DNA of 64,000 nucleotides, from NCBI GenBank assembly GCA_918026815.1, contig CAKJVC010000229.1:124001-188000 (forward strand). The letters are read 5' to 3'. This document shows positions 1-11,404 of the stretch, piece by piece. The position numbers were made by a program, and so were the translations under genes. Numbering within the stretch: the first letter of the stretch is position 1; each line of letters starts with the position of its first letter. Below the pieces are notes generated by a model. It worked only from the letters and a program-made list of their open reading frames with translations, ran no database searches and was not told where the DNA came from. The stretch comes from Chalara sp. BL73. Its lineage: Eukaryota > Ascomycota > Leotiomycetes > Helotiales.

Positions 1-329
1 CAGTTTTGCATTAAAACCAGCACTATGACTCGAATACCCCTCCCATCTAATTCAATCTCGCGCGTTCGCATCAGACCTTGTCCGTATCAGAGAATTGATG
101 TTTATTTGCTATGCTTTGACCATTGCGGCAATGTCTGATGAGAAATTGTTATATGCAGCGTCGATATGTTTCATGGATGATGTTAAGCTTGAGCTAGAGG
201 AAGATGATGTTTCCTCTAAAGAAATATGCTCCAATTGTACGACCGTGGCATCAGATTCTAACGACAATCATATAGTATAACCGAGCGCAAAATAGACGGC
301 AGAATCGGACAGGATATGTTGACCATGAT
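1..329. other. Unassigned left edge, probable upstream exon/intron of the first gene
   Basis: An open frame at 98-280 on the + strand encodes an acidic 60-residue peptide. Its frame does not join to the downstream exon through any splice pair I tried: the obvious donor at 237 with the acceptor at 312 creates a stop codon. No confident feature is called here. Confidence 0.3.
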
Positions 330-2008
330 ATGTATGAGGGCCTGCCGATACGGCACTGGCGGCGCGATTATGTGGCCGTAGTTCCACCAGCGACTCAAGA
401 AAGCACCACGTCTCAAAATGACATCTGGGCTGTAGAGCTCCCACATGGAATGCCCAAAGACTCCCACCTTCTTCCCCAACACAGTCAGGATCTACTAAGA
501 GCTGCGCGCTCAGGGAGGATATACAAACGAACGGCACCGGCGGAGGAAGAGGAAGTTGACCCGGAAGCTGTTGCGGGCGAGAAGCCGGAGAAGAAAGATG
601 ATGAATCCAAAGATAAAGGATTCACAGCAAAAGCATGGAAGCAGATACCTAGACATATGGAAGGCCCGGACGTGGAATACTTGGCCGCGCGAAGGAAAAA
701 TTTAAGGACTGTTGCTGCGAAGCCTACAAATGTTGGGCCAACCATCACAAAAGCGACTGTGAAGCGGATTGATGCGGCAGGAAATGAATATGTACAGAAT
801 GTGGTGCTTCAACCAGGTCAACAAATTGATGGAGAGGTCATCTCACAGACAGTTGTACCGGCTGTAACTGCGCCTTCTCTAGGCGAAGGTCTCCTTACAC
901 CAACTCCTCCGAAGAGAATACCGAAGAGGAAAATGAAAGGGCCAGGGAGGGGAAAGAAAAAGCAAAAGCTTACCCCAGGTCCCACTAGTGCTCCTCAAGT
1001 TGTAGATGTGGATGGCATCACGCAAAGCTCCGTGTCTGATGGTAGAGCAGATTCTGAAGTAAGTCATGTCTGTATGCTCAAAAGCCATAACGCTAATGTT
1101 GTGTAAAGACTCAACAGGAAAATGGAGCAGACTCTAATCCTACTAATGGCGAGGACACAGAAATGGCTGATGGTTCCGCACATGATTCTTCCGACGACGA
1201 GGGTGATGATGGCGAGGAAGGTGACGATGATCAGGAAACCTCCGCTGATCCAAAGTCGCCCTCCAAACTACCTCAGGATGTTTCAGCTCTGTCTGATATT
1301 CCGCCAGTGGCAGATATACCAGCCACAACAGAAAGCGAAATCAAGCAGGTTGAAGATGTGGCAATTCCTCCCTTACTACAGATTGAAGAATCAGATGTCA
1401 AAGCAGGAAGTCCGCTGAAAAATGTGGCATTGACAACGTCCACTCCAAGTTCGCCATTAGATGCACCTACCACCGCACCCCCTCTTTCTGCCAATATTCA
1501 GCCTATAGAACCAGTGCCTGATGTTGCAGCTCCAGAAATCGAGGTACTCAATGAACCAATGCAGAGCGAGATGGCGACTACAACACCGCCGATTATTCCA
1601 AGTCCTCCACCAGCGCCAGGTGTCGCTGAGACTGTTGCGGCAGCGGAGCTCCTCAAGGAGGAGAAAGAGGAGGAAGAAATGTTACTTGATATCGTCGAGA
1701 AGTCAAGTAATGCAATCGAGGGCAATGATAATGATGAAGCACCCCCAGCCACTGAACCAGAGGATGTGTCGAATCCGGAAGTTGTAGAAGCGCCCTCCGA
1801 AGAAGCTGTGGCTCCTAAACATGACTCGCCCAAAGTGGCAGCCGTCGAAACAATTCCAGAAACTGCAGCACCAACTGCGGATGATGAGGATGATGAGGAT
1901 GATGAGGATGATAGTTTTCCAGATCTTCTAGGCGGTCTCGAGAAGCAACTGAATGACCCAGTAGCCGAAACGATCCAGGAATCGGAAGAAGCGGCTCCAG
2001 AGACGTGA
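330..2008 (+). CDS. Disordered acidic protein, conserved-looking, function unknown (5' end unresolved)
   Basis: Two exons, 330-1058 and 1118-2008, joined by a 59-nt phase-0 intron with GTAAGT donor, GCTAAT branch site and CAACAG acceptor. They give 539 residues from the first in-frame ATG. The N-terminal part is ordered-looking (IRHWRRDYVAVVPP, RSGRIYKR). It is followed by a basic patch rich in Pro, Lys and Arg (PKRKMKGPGRGKKKQK), which looks like a nuclear localisation or nucleic-acid-binding segment. A long Glu/Asp/Pro/Ala-rich low-complexity tail holds a GAT/GAG trinucleotide run near 1880-1912. The frame stays open upstream of 330 back to a stop at 273, and a possible acceptor ends at 312, so an upstream exon probably exists, perhaps left of the window. 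I recognise the general look of a fungal orthologous family but cannot assign a function. Confidence 0.7.
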
Positions 2009-2604
2009 TGTTTTGTCGGGAAGGACACCGTACGGCGTTTTTTTGCATTTAGATTCTAGTCGTACGGCATCATGGGACTATACAGAATATACAAAAGGGA
2101 GGCCGTCGCTTCGGCCACCAATTTTGGTGTACAACCTATATTCTCAAAAAGATCAGGGAAGGCGTTATTTTTCGCAGGACGGCAATGATAGGGTACACAT
2201 TGTGTATGATATGGATGCAATATAACTAAACCTTCAATGATATTTATTTTACTTCCGAGAATTATACTTGGACACAGTCGGAATATTCCAGAATACAATT
2301 TTGAAAGCATATTCAAGGGTAGATAGGGGTAGCAGGTAGGAGCGAGTGTGGAAGGAAACAAAATAAAAAATCTTGTCGGTATCAAGTGGATCATGTATTC
2401 ATTATTGCTTCTCTCATCTGGATATCTTTTATGTCCCTAGGTACACTCCTCCAACTCCAGGCCCACCTTGTCCAAAATTCTACCTTTGGTGCATATATTC
2501 TTGAACACCCGAACTCTAAGGACATGGGTACGTAAGAGATGTTTATAGGCTCACGCTATTGCTTGAGTCCTTTTTCTGCATCTACTTTATTTCCTTCCCC
2601 GTTA
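2009..2604. other. Convergent intergenic region
   Basis: This AT-rich stretch lies between two genes that converge, so it should hold both 3' untranslated regions. I see no coding potential or repeat in it. Confidence 0.5.
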
Positions 2605-4041
2605 TCACTGAATCAATGCTTGAACCTCTTCTAAAGTGAAGCCGAACACATGTAAGAGATCCAGTAGCGTCCCGCCGTTCAAACGAGCTTGGGCTTCCAA
2701 CTGCACCACAGGCTTTGCATTAAATGCGACCCCGAGACCCGCCGCCTTCATCATGAGAAGGTCGTTCGCTCCATCGCCTATGGCGACCACTTGCTCTAAT
2801 GCTACATTCTCCTTCCTGGCGATTTCGAGAAGGAGATCCCGTTTTCTCTCTGCGTTGACAATTGAGCCTAGCACCTCGCCTGTGAGCTTCCCAGTTGTGG
2901 GGTCAGACTCTAGGGTGTTTGCATATGCGTAATCGAGTCCGAGGTCATCGGCCAGCCATTGTGTTAAGGGAATGAACCCGCCCGATAAAACAGCAGTCCT
3001 TACACCAAGCTTCTTTAATGCTTTGATCAATTCCCTGGCGCCTTTGGTTGGCGTAATGACAGTTTTCAATTTTGTGAAGATATCTTCGTCTACCCCCTTA
3101 AGCAACTTAACCCGTTCTCGTAGGGATGCAGAGAAATCTAGCCCCCCGTTCATTGCTCGCTCAGTTATAGCGGATACTTCAGCTTCAACACCTATGGAGG
3201 CAGCAATTAGGTCGATTACTTCTTGCTGAATGAGCGTGGAGTCCATGTCAAACACCACGAGCCGCGGATATCGACGGAGCACGGTGTCGGCTTGTAGAAT
3301 GACATCGACGTTCCATTCACGCTCGAAGCGATAAAGAAGCTCGTGCTTTCGCAACTCATTAAGTGAAAGATATGTAGGGTCGGGTGTTGGAGAGAGCGAG
3401 AGCTCGACGACTGTGGGGTGTTCGGGATTGTTGAGACAGCGGTGGGAAGATGAGAGGGTCTGGGAGCCTGGGCGGGATGGAAGAGAGCTGATGAGGTGAA
3501 GGAAGGAAGTCAAACACAGCGGTGAGATGTAACTTCCATAAAGATGGTCAAGTGGCTCTGGGTCTGGTGTTGGGGGCTCGAGAGGGAAGTTGGAGAGTGT
3601 CCGGACAGGTGCCAGGTTTGGCGGAATAGTGGTTGAGACTGTTGACGCATCGCCAGACGGTGCACGTCCTAGCGAATAGTCGCTGATCACAGCTCGCGGA
3701 GCCGTTGTCTTGTAAATCAAAGTTGCAATCAATCGATCGGAGGTAGCTCCGGCGGGAGGCTGGCAATGAGCATGCGACAAGGTGTGGTTGAGCCCGCTGT
3801 CAATGATCTTTGGTGGCGACTTTGGCGATGGAATCCCGTTGAAGCTTGCCATACGCTTAGTGGGAGGAGGGGATACTGAGGCCCGTTGAAGCCCTTCTAC
3901 TATGCTGTCAATTCCGGGATGTCCATCTTGATGAGGGGGTCGGTATTGCTGATGCTCTTGCAGATAAGATCCACTACGCATGGATGCGCCGAAGCTGGGT
4001 CGGCTGGCTCTGGTTGACGCTGTGGTGGTAGTAGCCATCAT
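2605..4041 (-). CDS. SER2: Phosphoserine phosphatase (SerB/SER2 type)
   Basis: Single exon of 478 residues. The C-terminal half (about 255-478) is a HAD-superfamily phosphatase. Motif I is DMDSTL at 265-270 with both catalytic aspartates, motif II is the Ser in VLSGGF, and motif III is GDGANDLL near 422. Family knowledge: it hydrolyses L-3-phosphoserine to serine in the last step of the phosphorylated serine pathway, in the cytosol. The first ~100 residues are Ser/Thr/Pro-rich and look disordered. Residues ~100-250 form an N-terminal domain that may play the role of the ACT-like region of bacterial SerB. The protein is much longer than yeast Ser2 (about 309 residues). The start is the first of two adjacent ATGs; Met2 is equally possible. 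A GGT/GAT-rich stretch lies just upstream (about 4080-4110). Confidence 0.93.
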   Translation of the reverse strand: MMATTTTASTRASRPSFGASMRSGSYLQEHQQYRPPHQDGHPGIDSIVEGLQRASVSPPPTKRMASFNGIPSPKSPPKIIDSGLNHTLSHAHCQPPAGATSDRLIATLIYKTTAPRAVISDYSLGRAPSGDASTVSTTIPPNLAPVRTLSNFPLEPPTPDPEPLDHLYGSYISPLCLTSFLHLISSLPSRPGSQTLSSSHRCLNNPEHPTVVELSLSPTPDPTYLSLNELRKHELLYRFEREWNVDVILQADTVLRRYPRLVVFDMDSTLIQQEVIDLIAASIGVEAEVSAITERAMNGGLDFSASLRERVKLLKGVDEDIFTKLKTVITPTKGARELIKALKKLGVRTAVLSGGFIPLTQWLADDLGLDYAYANTLESDPTTGKLTGEVLGSIVNAERKRDLLLEIARKENVALEQVVAIGDGANDLLMMKAAGLGVAFNAKPVVQLEAQARLNGGTLLDLLHVFGFTLEEVQALIQ

Positions 4042-4916
4042 GAGAGAGATTTTGAGAGCTGCAGACAGATATATTTGGTGGGTGGTGATGATGATGGTGG
4101 TGGTGGGGGAGAAGTATCTTGTGAGTGACTTCCAGCTTGGAGGGGTAATTGAGGCTTGACCCTCTTCGGCTCACATTTGATGTTGATCAGGGCGTTGCGA
4201 GAATGCGCCACCATCCGACTCCCGAATCATATTTCATCATTTTCAAAGGTGACGTACACGTAACCGACTTACGCAAGGTACGACGTCTTATGAACAGTTC
4301 AGGCTGTTACAAGCAGCTACGTTTGTCCTCGATGTAGCAGAGCTGACTCAAATGTGTCTCTGAACTTAGAGAAACAAGGACCAACTGCTTCAAGTTCTAA
4401 TCACGTAGAAGCATACATCATCTTTTATCTGTGTACTTGCTATAAACGAAACAGGCCCTTTGTCAATTGACCTATGCGCTGTCAATCGCTTCAAATTAGG
4501 TCTACACATTCCAATGATTCTCATAAACCCGAAAGATTTCCATGCAATTCAATGTTTCCTGAGACCATGAAGATCTTTGGCCCATTGGTTCAGCGCCAGA
4601 CTTATTTGAGCGCGATGCTTTGAAAAGTCTCAAACCATAGCCATTCCTCAAGAACGGCCTCAGCCTGCGCGGGATCTCAGCATCTCGTCACCGCGAGACA
4701 GTATGCCATCTTTCTCGCATATATGAATCATAATGTTCACATGGTCTACGTCCAGCCAGCCTGCGTTTCTGGTATTTGTAAATGCTTGAGCCTATTCAAG
4801 CTGAAACATTCCCTGATTGGAAAACCTGGCTTTGTTTTAGCACTTTGCATGTCGCTGGCGGTTAACTATAAATAAACCATGGCTTCTCTGCCAGTTCCAT
4901 GGGAAAAGCCACCCCC
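4042..4916. other. Intergenic region, serine phosphatase promoter
   Basis: This stretch separates two minus-strand genes. The part next to 4041 should be the SER2 promoter and leader, and contains a GAT/GGT trinucleotide run at about 4085-4110. I see no gene in it. Confidence 0.5.
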
Positions 4917-6201
4917 TCAAAGGACAGACCAAATTTGTGACCATTCGTCCTGCCAAATAACGCCTGGGGTATCATTCTCCTCCTGGCTCCCGCGCGATAT
5001 CGCTCCTCCGGACCTTGCAGCTCTGCGATCAGATGCCACATTCCACGAGAAAGAGCTTTCGACCAGTCCCGAGAAATAGCCGGCACTTTGTAGGATGATA
5101 TGATCTACCATGGCGGCCTGATACCATGTCAAACTGTTGAGCTCTTGTCGATGTGCTCCCTTGAGTAGATCTTGCTTTGTGACGACTCTTTTGTTTCCGA
5201 GAATTCCTGTCTTTTTGCTGAAGTCTTCCCGGAATCTTGAAATTGATACTTCATCATCTGAAGCCACATAGATTACAGGATAAGAGGAAGAGGATGCAAG
5301 ATTCATGTAATGCTCGCTTTGTTCCTCGTACGAAGGCGACTTGGGTCGACTGGCGTTTCCGAAGGCGTGAAGATGCACTCCAAGGTAATGAGGTGAATTC
5401 GAGGTATCGCTGTGAGGGACGCGTGGCTGATGCTGTGTGTTGAGTGTATAGAGTGCCGAAAAAGCAAGGTTATATATGTTCTCTGGCCAAGTGAGGAGGG
5501 ACTTAAGACTAGCACCAAATCCAGGAGTAGTGTTCCAATTAAGCCTAAGACATAAGGATGGCAGAAGAAAGAGGATTGGCATACTTACAACGGTCGTACG
5601 CTCGTGGAGAAGCGGTATACGCTAATACCAAGTTTCACAGCAGAGTCTTCATTGTTGTAGATTGTCAATCTTGGACAGGAGCGCTTTAATCGAGATACAA
5701 ACAATTCTTGGTCAAAGTACTGATCCAGAGAAGCCCCTTCACCATCACCAGGCAAAATCCCGCTGTCGTCGGTCTGAATCTTTATGGTGGGCAATATAAA
5801 CCCCATTCCCGAACGCATACCATGTTGGAGACATGCCAGAATTCTTTGCCTTGCATCGACTGGAAATGTTAGCATATTACCACTTCGTTGACAGTAAACG
5901 AACATATCCCCTCGGCATCGCCCTCGCAATTGACAGCCATAGTATTGCTCCAAGACTTCATAGCGCAGAACTCAGATATTGGATCCGTATCATAGGAGCT
6001 TGGAAAAGCATGAAAGAATTGAGATGCCAAGTCAAGTTCGCGGAGCGGACGCTGAAGTGGTACAGTTGTGGGAGGAAAAACGAAGTCCTTTAGGCGCATT
6101 AATCCATAGGCTATTGGAACCATGCAAGTTACGAAGAACGACAGCTTAAGGTAATGCCAACGGACTTGCTGCTCGAGGAGGAGATGATCGAGTCCAGCCA
6201 C
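4917..6201 (-). CDS. O-fucosyltransferase-like fungal glycosyltransferase, type II membrane protein
   Basis: Minus-strand exons 5904-6201, 5589-5859 and 4917-5544 are joined by two 44-nt introns (5860-5903 with a GCTAAC branch, and 5545-5588 with GTAAGT). The product is about 398 residues. A hydrophobic segment near residues 17-37 suggests a signal anchor in the Golgi. Downstream motifs RQRILACL.HGMRSGMGF, SYEEQSEHY and GLVESSFSWNVA match the fungal O-FucT-like family (GDP-fucose/Rossmann glycosyltransferase fold), as I know it. The acceptor substrate is unknown. The open frame has no ATG at 6201 (the codon there is GTG). The first in-frame ATG is at 6123, which would cut into the membrane segment, so a short upstream exon is likely. 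The terminal Trp-Ser-Val-Leu is followed by a clean stop. Confidence 0.75.
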
Positions 6202-7833
6202 TTGAACGCTTAGAAGCCAACAACATTATCAGGACTTTGCCGAAAACACCCAGTGAGAGTCGATGAGAGGATGCTTATATAAGAGCTTTGTAGATAATAG
6301 CACATATAAATTTTCAAGTGGATTGATGATGTGTAAGGAATAATCAAAGAAGAGCTTGAGAAAGGGACCAAGTGAAACAATTCCAACAAAGGGATGGGAA
6401 TCCGTATTCTTGAGAACTCTATTGATGGAACCAACAGTCGGTGATCCCAGTGGTGGTGATCTCCCTCCCGATGGTAAGCACCTGCCTGTCCATACTGCAA
6501 GAGGCTAGGCAGTGCATTGCAAGGCTTCTCCCATCCATCAAGCTTTCGTAAATTGGTTGTCATTCCACGGCTGCAAGCCTAAATTTGAACCAACATTGAT
6601 CAGCTACGATGAGGGCTCGCCAAGCTGATGCTGGATGGTAATGAGCCAACCTGTCGGGACTCCTTCTGCGAATCATAACTTGAGTAGTAATTTCTGGTAA
6701 GCGCCAACTCAGCCTGGCCATCGAGCATTCTATTGTGAGAAATCTCGAAAAATGATGGAGGTATGAAATTGAAATACTATATTAAGTAGATCGTTAAGGC
6801 GGTGTATTCAACGGTAGGTGTCTAGTACTATCAGTAGGTGACTGAAAGCTTGTTTCCCTTCTCTCACATATTTGTAACACTTCCCAGAAAATCGAACAAT
6901 AAACTTGGGTTTTATTCCTTGGAAATGACATTTGGAATTCGCCACAGTGCTTGAATTAACTATGCCCAAACAACGCATCATTTCAACTGACACTTTTTCG
7001 AATGGTATATAGATTAATGGCTGTAGCTTCGGGATGATAACGAGAGTCAATAATAGTAGTCAGACTAACTTTGAACCTGCTCTTAGGCATGTTAATACTT
7101 AGCACCCCCGTACCAAACATGGATTTTGCACCATCGACGGTTTCCAGCAAAGTAGAGAATACCTTTCTAAGGACCTCCGAAAGTCTGTCTACAGGCACCA
7201 CGATTAAGCTTGGAGTATTTTAGAGCACCCAAGATGAGGTATCTCTGAAATGCAACTACAGCATGGCTCCTTCACAGAGAGTCTTTCGTGTAAGTTAATT
7301 AGAAGGTGAGGTGATCCGAAATCTCGAAACGCCAACAAGCCCTTTGATAAAAATATTGTAGGGACATCCTCCGCGTGTCGGTACAGTAGTTGGGTGAACG
7401 AGATTAAGCTAGGGCCCGATAATAATGAATACTTAACACGGCAGAAACTTTTTGTGAGGTTTAAAGTACGGCACTATTGGGAGAAACAGAATCGTGATCG
7501 TAACAATCGAAGCATACATGCATGCATGCGAAATTGACGCTGATCTCCAAGGGTAGCCTGGAAATTGCAGCGGAGGAAGATCCAACAATTGTGACAGTAA
7601 TGTGTCGAGGATTTTCTCTTCTTGGACTCTTATGTTTCAAGCTCTGTTGGTTGTTCGAGAGGATCATGATTAACATTTCCCTCACGACCAGTTATGCTGG
7701 ACAGGTTTCTTGCTTCTGTGCAACCCTTTCGTGTTTTTCTACTTATTTACCAACCCTTGCATTCTATGAAATCTAACTAGACTCTAGTATCGTGGATAAT
7801 CCCTTCTTACATGGCAAGCGCGTCTGATCCAGC
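6202..7833. other. Gene-poor intergenic region
   Basis: Only short open frames on both strands, none with a recognisable motif. It contains the promoter of the minus-strand O-FucT-like gene and any upstream exon of it. The region next to 7834 is the promoter of the plus-strand surface protein. It looks like unique sequence. Confidence 0.4.
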
Positions 7834-8933
7834 ATGTCGGGTTCAGCTATTTTTAAGCCTGAGGAAACAAACTCTGGGACTGTAACATCTTGGATTCCGC
7901 TTACGACCTCATTTTCAGCAGAGCCCGCCTGCTCAAAAGCGATATACTTGCAGAGATTGGGAAACTTCGTCGCCTTCGACCCGTTCTACGTGTCGCTCAG
8001 TGCTGATTCCACCAGGTGTCTACCCTTCGAAGGCACTTTATGGTGGAATCAAGCCGGAACAGCTCTGAATAACGTTGGTCTGAGACAGACTTCCAGCATC
8101 GGTCCCGTAGCTTGCCCAGCTGCGTTCACGACAGCTTTCACTCTTGAGCTTTCAGATTCCAGTACGAAAGTTGCATGCTGCCCCTCGTAAGACGTTCCTG
8201 CCACCGACAAATTACTCAGCTATAGTTAACATTTAGTAGAGACTATGCGTTTCAAGGCACCATATTGGAGAAGGGTCAAATTGGGCAGTGCAAATCGGCT
8301 CTCTCTGCGGGAATAGTGATCACATATTTGACAACCAATACTGATCAGCAAGATTCTCCATGGTTCCAGACGACCTCCACCATAGGCACTGGGGAAAATT
8401 ATGTAGATGGCGTCCATATTAATGGTTGGAATTTTGGGGATGAGCAAGCGGTAAGCATAACGACAGATGTATCCACATCAACTTCTTCAACAACGTCTTT
8501 GCCATCCTCTTTGCCGTCCCCTTCAATATCTAATACTCCTGCCACGCCATCCGTGCCCGGGCTAGTGCTTCCTTTGAAGACCTCATCAGCAGAATCCGAA
8601 ATCAAAACTATAGGGGGTGGCGGCCTGCCCAATGGTGCCAAGGTCAAAATTGGAGTTGGTGTTGGCGTTGCAGTCATCGGCATAGGGATATTCGCTCTCC
8701 TGCTATATATATTGCAGAGAAGAAAGCGCAAGCGAGCACTGGCCACGCTACAGCAGACAAATGGAGGAAGGTCGGTTGGCGCTCTTGATTTGACTGAATC
8801 GGCCCATCCTGCAGTGAAATACGAATTGGAGTCGGTCGGCGGTCCTCAATCACCTGAATCCCCAAATCCTTATGTGAAATACGAATTACCAACTCAAAGC
8901 AGGAGCATGCCGTCTACTATCCACGAATTATAA
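7834..8933 (+). CDS. Single-pass surface protein with Cys-rich ectodomain, paralogue A
   Basis: Exons 7834-8186 and 8237-8933 (349 residues) flank a 50-nt phase-2 intron with GTAAGA donor, GTTAAC branch and TTTAG acceptor. An acceptor 3 nt further (8239) would also keep frame. The ectodomain carries FDPFY, CLP, WW, SIGPVACP and VACCPS, then GQC. A Ser/Thr/Pro linker follows, then one membrane span (about residues 257-280, starting IGVGVGVAVIGIG), then a basic RRKRKR stop-transfer and a cytoplasmic tail. The tail repeats the short motif VKYELxS twice (VKYELESVGG and VKYELPTQSR), each after a Pro. There is no classical signal peptide. Paralogue B at 12717-13849 has the same order and spacing of these motifs. 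I infer a fungal surface sensor or receptor-like protein; no ligand or role can be assigned. Confidence 0.78.
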
Positions 8934-10370
8934 CACAGTCCCAGAGTGTTATATTCCAGGAGGATAGGATGTATATTCAATATAGTTAGATTGCCCGATA
9001 TCTGAGGGTGTGCGTTGAGTTCATGAAGTCCTTCCATAGGAAATGGCGGACCCTTGAAGGCCAAAGTTTGAAAGCTCTAAAGTAGAATTCTAGCTAACTT
9101 CAGGACGAGCAGGATGGTGGACCTGATATCAAATAAGTCCCGTGATCCTTGGATATTAGTGCTAGTAAAGGTGTAGATTTGACATGCCGCATTGGATTTG
9201 CGAGAGGTGTCTATGGGGTTTGTGTGCTAGACTAGTGTTGTTGGCATGATCACAGTTTACAAAAAACCTGCCTAGACCAGGATAGCAGAGAGTATCTAAT
9301 CATTTACGTTCGAAACAGCCTGATTCATTCATAATGGATGGGACGGGTCTGACGGGAGAGCAAGAGCCCAAACACTCAAGGCTCGGCGTTGGCTAGCTTA
9401 GGAGGAATGGGTAGAACTAGTTCTAGTCGAAAACGGTGGCGGAGGACCTTCAAACCAGCCTGTAAATTAGCGAGACAGGCCTGAGTGAAGCCTGGCTTTT
9501 CACAATCAGACGGCAACTGCCACCCAACATGTCTACTGAAAACCTGAGGCTGATCAAGCATTTAACATAATGAGGCTTGTGGTGCACCACCTACCTGTAT
9601 ATTTATTAGGTTATGGCGTTCGCCTTTTGTCTGGAACCGGCAATGGATCTAAACGCCAATTGGACAGTGTCTGAGTCGGCTGTTTAAATAGCATCGCGAC
9701 ACGCGTGCACCTGGCTGGAAACCCCATCAAATAAAGTTCTCATTTCTTATTCCATCAAGCATTGATACTTCTGAGGTTCCTCGGCCACTATTCCTGGCAT
9801 ACTAAATGTATAACAATCGGATGCTTGCCCAAAGCGGCGAGCGCTGTTGTCAGCCATAAACTTAGCCCGTCACGCCTCTTGCAATCATACCCAAAGATGC
9901 TAAGTGCTGTTGGAAATGGCCCGGCCCCCTATGTGCTGCATCCCTCGGGCTCAGTGGCTCTGCATTTTCCCAATCACTTCCAGTAGTCTGATAGCGAAGA
10001 GGCTATGAAGCCAGTATATCCATCTGCCTTGCCCTTCTCTCTCATTTCCATTTCTTTTTGCACGATACCCTCTGGATAACCCCGCGACCCTCCACTTCAT
10101 CTACCTTATACTTGGCAAACCCGTGTCAAGAGCCCATGGTGGAGAACGCTTTAGCCTATTTAATCAACGCCTAGTTTCATTGAGTTGACGTCGCACCACG
10201 TACGTCGTTGACGACACATTATCCGTTTTGTCTGATTTGGCGGTTGTTTCAATTATCCGCCCAGATTGTCAAGACGCTTTTAATACCAAGTGATGCCCGC
10301 ATCGGTTGGCGACACTCTTTCCCTCAGGAAAAAAAAAACCCCTCCTGCAACCCCATGCTCGCCTTCAATC
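8934..10370. other. Intergenic region
   Basis: About 1.4 kb with only short frames and no recognisable domains. Promoter elements of the DUF5672-like gene are expected at the right end, where an A-run lies close to the start codon. I see no repeat. Confidence 0.4.
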
Positions 10371-11404
10371 ATGGGTGCTAAAGTAAGTATAGATCATATA
10401 GATTCGGATGAATTAGAAATCTGACCAGTTTTCAGGCCGACTTCCAAATCCCCACTTCGTCACCATCGACATGCAAGCGATATAGTCTGGTACTCATAGC
10501 CGCTCTTGCTTTCACCATCATATATTCTTTGAAGGCGTCCTTTCCAACCGTTCCGCCTCTCTCTAACATCCATCCCGAACATGCCATTCAGTCATCAAGT
10601 CCTCACCCACCGACTACGGCAATAGATTCAAAAAATATCGCTGTCATCATCGAAGATCGACCCCTTCCGAAACTAGCTCCATTACTGTTACACTTTTCAT
10701 CCGTCCTCGGTCCAGCATGGCCGATCATCCTTTACACCACACGAAATCAACACTCGGTGCCAAAATCCGCACCCTTTCGCCGCGCAATCTCTGAAGGACG
10801 GATCTTAATCAGGCACGTCCCGTTTGGTATCCAATTCTCGCGACAACAAGATATCGCCGAGTTTATGACCCTTCCGTGGCTGTGGGAACACCTCGCGCCA
10901 GCCGAGCACGTCCTCGTCTTCCAGGCGGATAGCATCATCTGCGCCAATTCGGCGCTGAAGGTCGATGACTTTCTGCAATACGACTTCATCGGGGCGCCAA
11001 TCGACCCAAGAAGTGGACTGGGGCAGGGGTTCAACGGGGGCTTTTCCCTGAGGAAGAGGACGATGATGCTCGATATCGTCACCAGGTTCCACTGGCTATC
11101 CGAGAGAAACCAGGCGATCAACTCTCACTCCGAAGATTTGAGCGTCAATTTCGAGGATCAGTGGTTCTACAAGAAGATGAGGGAGCTGCCTTCGTTACCT
11201 GACGGAAGCCCTGCCGCGAATCTGCCCACGATTGATGTGGCCAAAACGTTCTCTGTTGAAACGCTCTGGCATGACTCGCCCCTCGGCTTCCATCAAGTTG
11301 AGCGGTGGCATACCGATAAGATGGACAAGGTCGATGAATGGTGCCCGGAGCATAAGCTCTCAACACCGGAGATGCTGGTCAGAGAAGGCTTTTTAAGGGA
11401 TTAA
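10371..11404 (+). CDS. DUF5672 family glycosyltransferase-like protein, type II membrane
   Basis: The first exon (10371-10382) encodes only Met-Gly-Ala-Lys. It is followed by a 53-nt phase-0 intron (GTAAGT, CTGAC, TTCAG) and exon 2 at 10436-11404, giving 326 residues. A signal anchor spans about residues 20-36 (SLVLIAALAFTIIYSL). The lumenal domain has VLVFQADSIICANS, DFIGAPID, GFNGGFSLRKR and EDQWFY, the conserved blocks of DUF5672. I read this family as GT-A-like, with the acidic QADS acting like a DxD motif (inference). It lies between two paralogous surface proteins and on the same strand. Acceptor and sugar donor are unknown. Without the tiny first exon the frame has no good ATG, which supports the two-exon model. 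Confidence 0.85.

Noticed and set aside
95..280. Possible first exon of the first gene
   Set aside because: Best donor (237) plus acceptor (312) creates a stop codon on joining, and no other pair fits the frame.
1498..2028. 176-codon minus-strand frame
   Set aside because: Antisense to the low-complexity Glu/Asp/Pro tail of the first gene; its Ser-rich product is an artefact of the GAT/GAG repeats.
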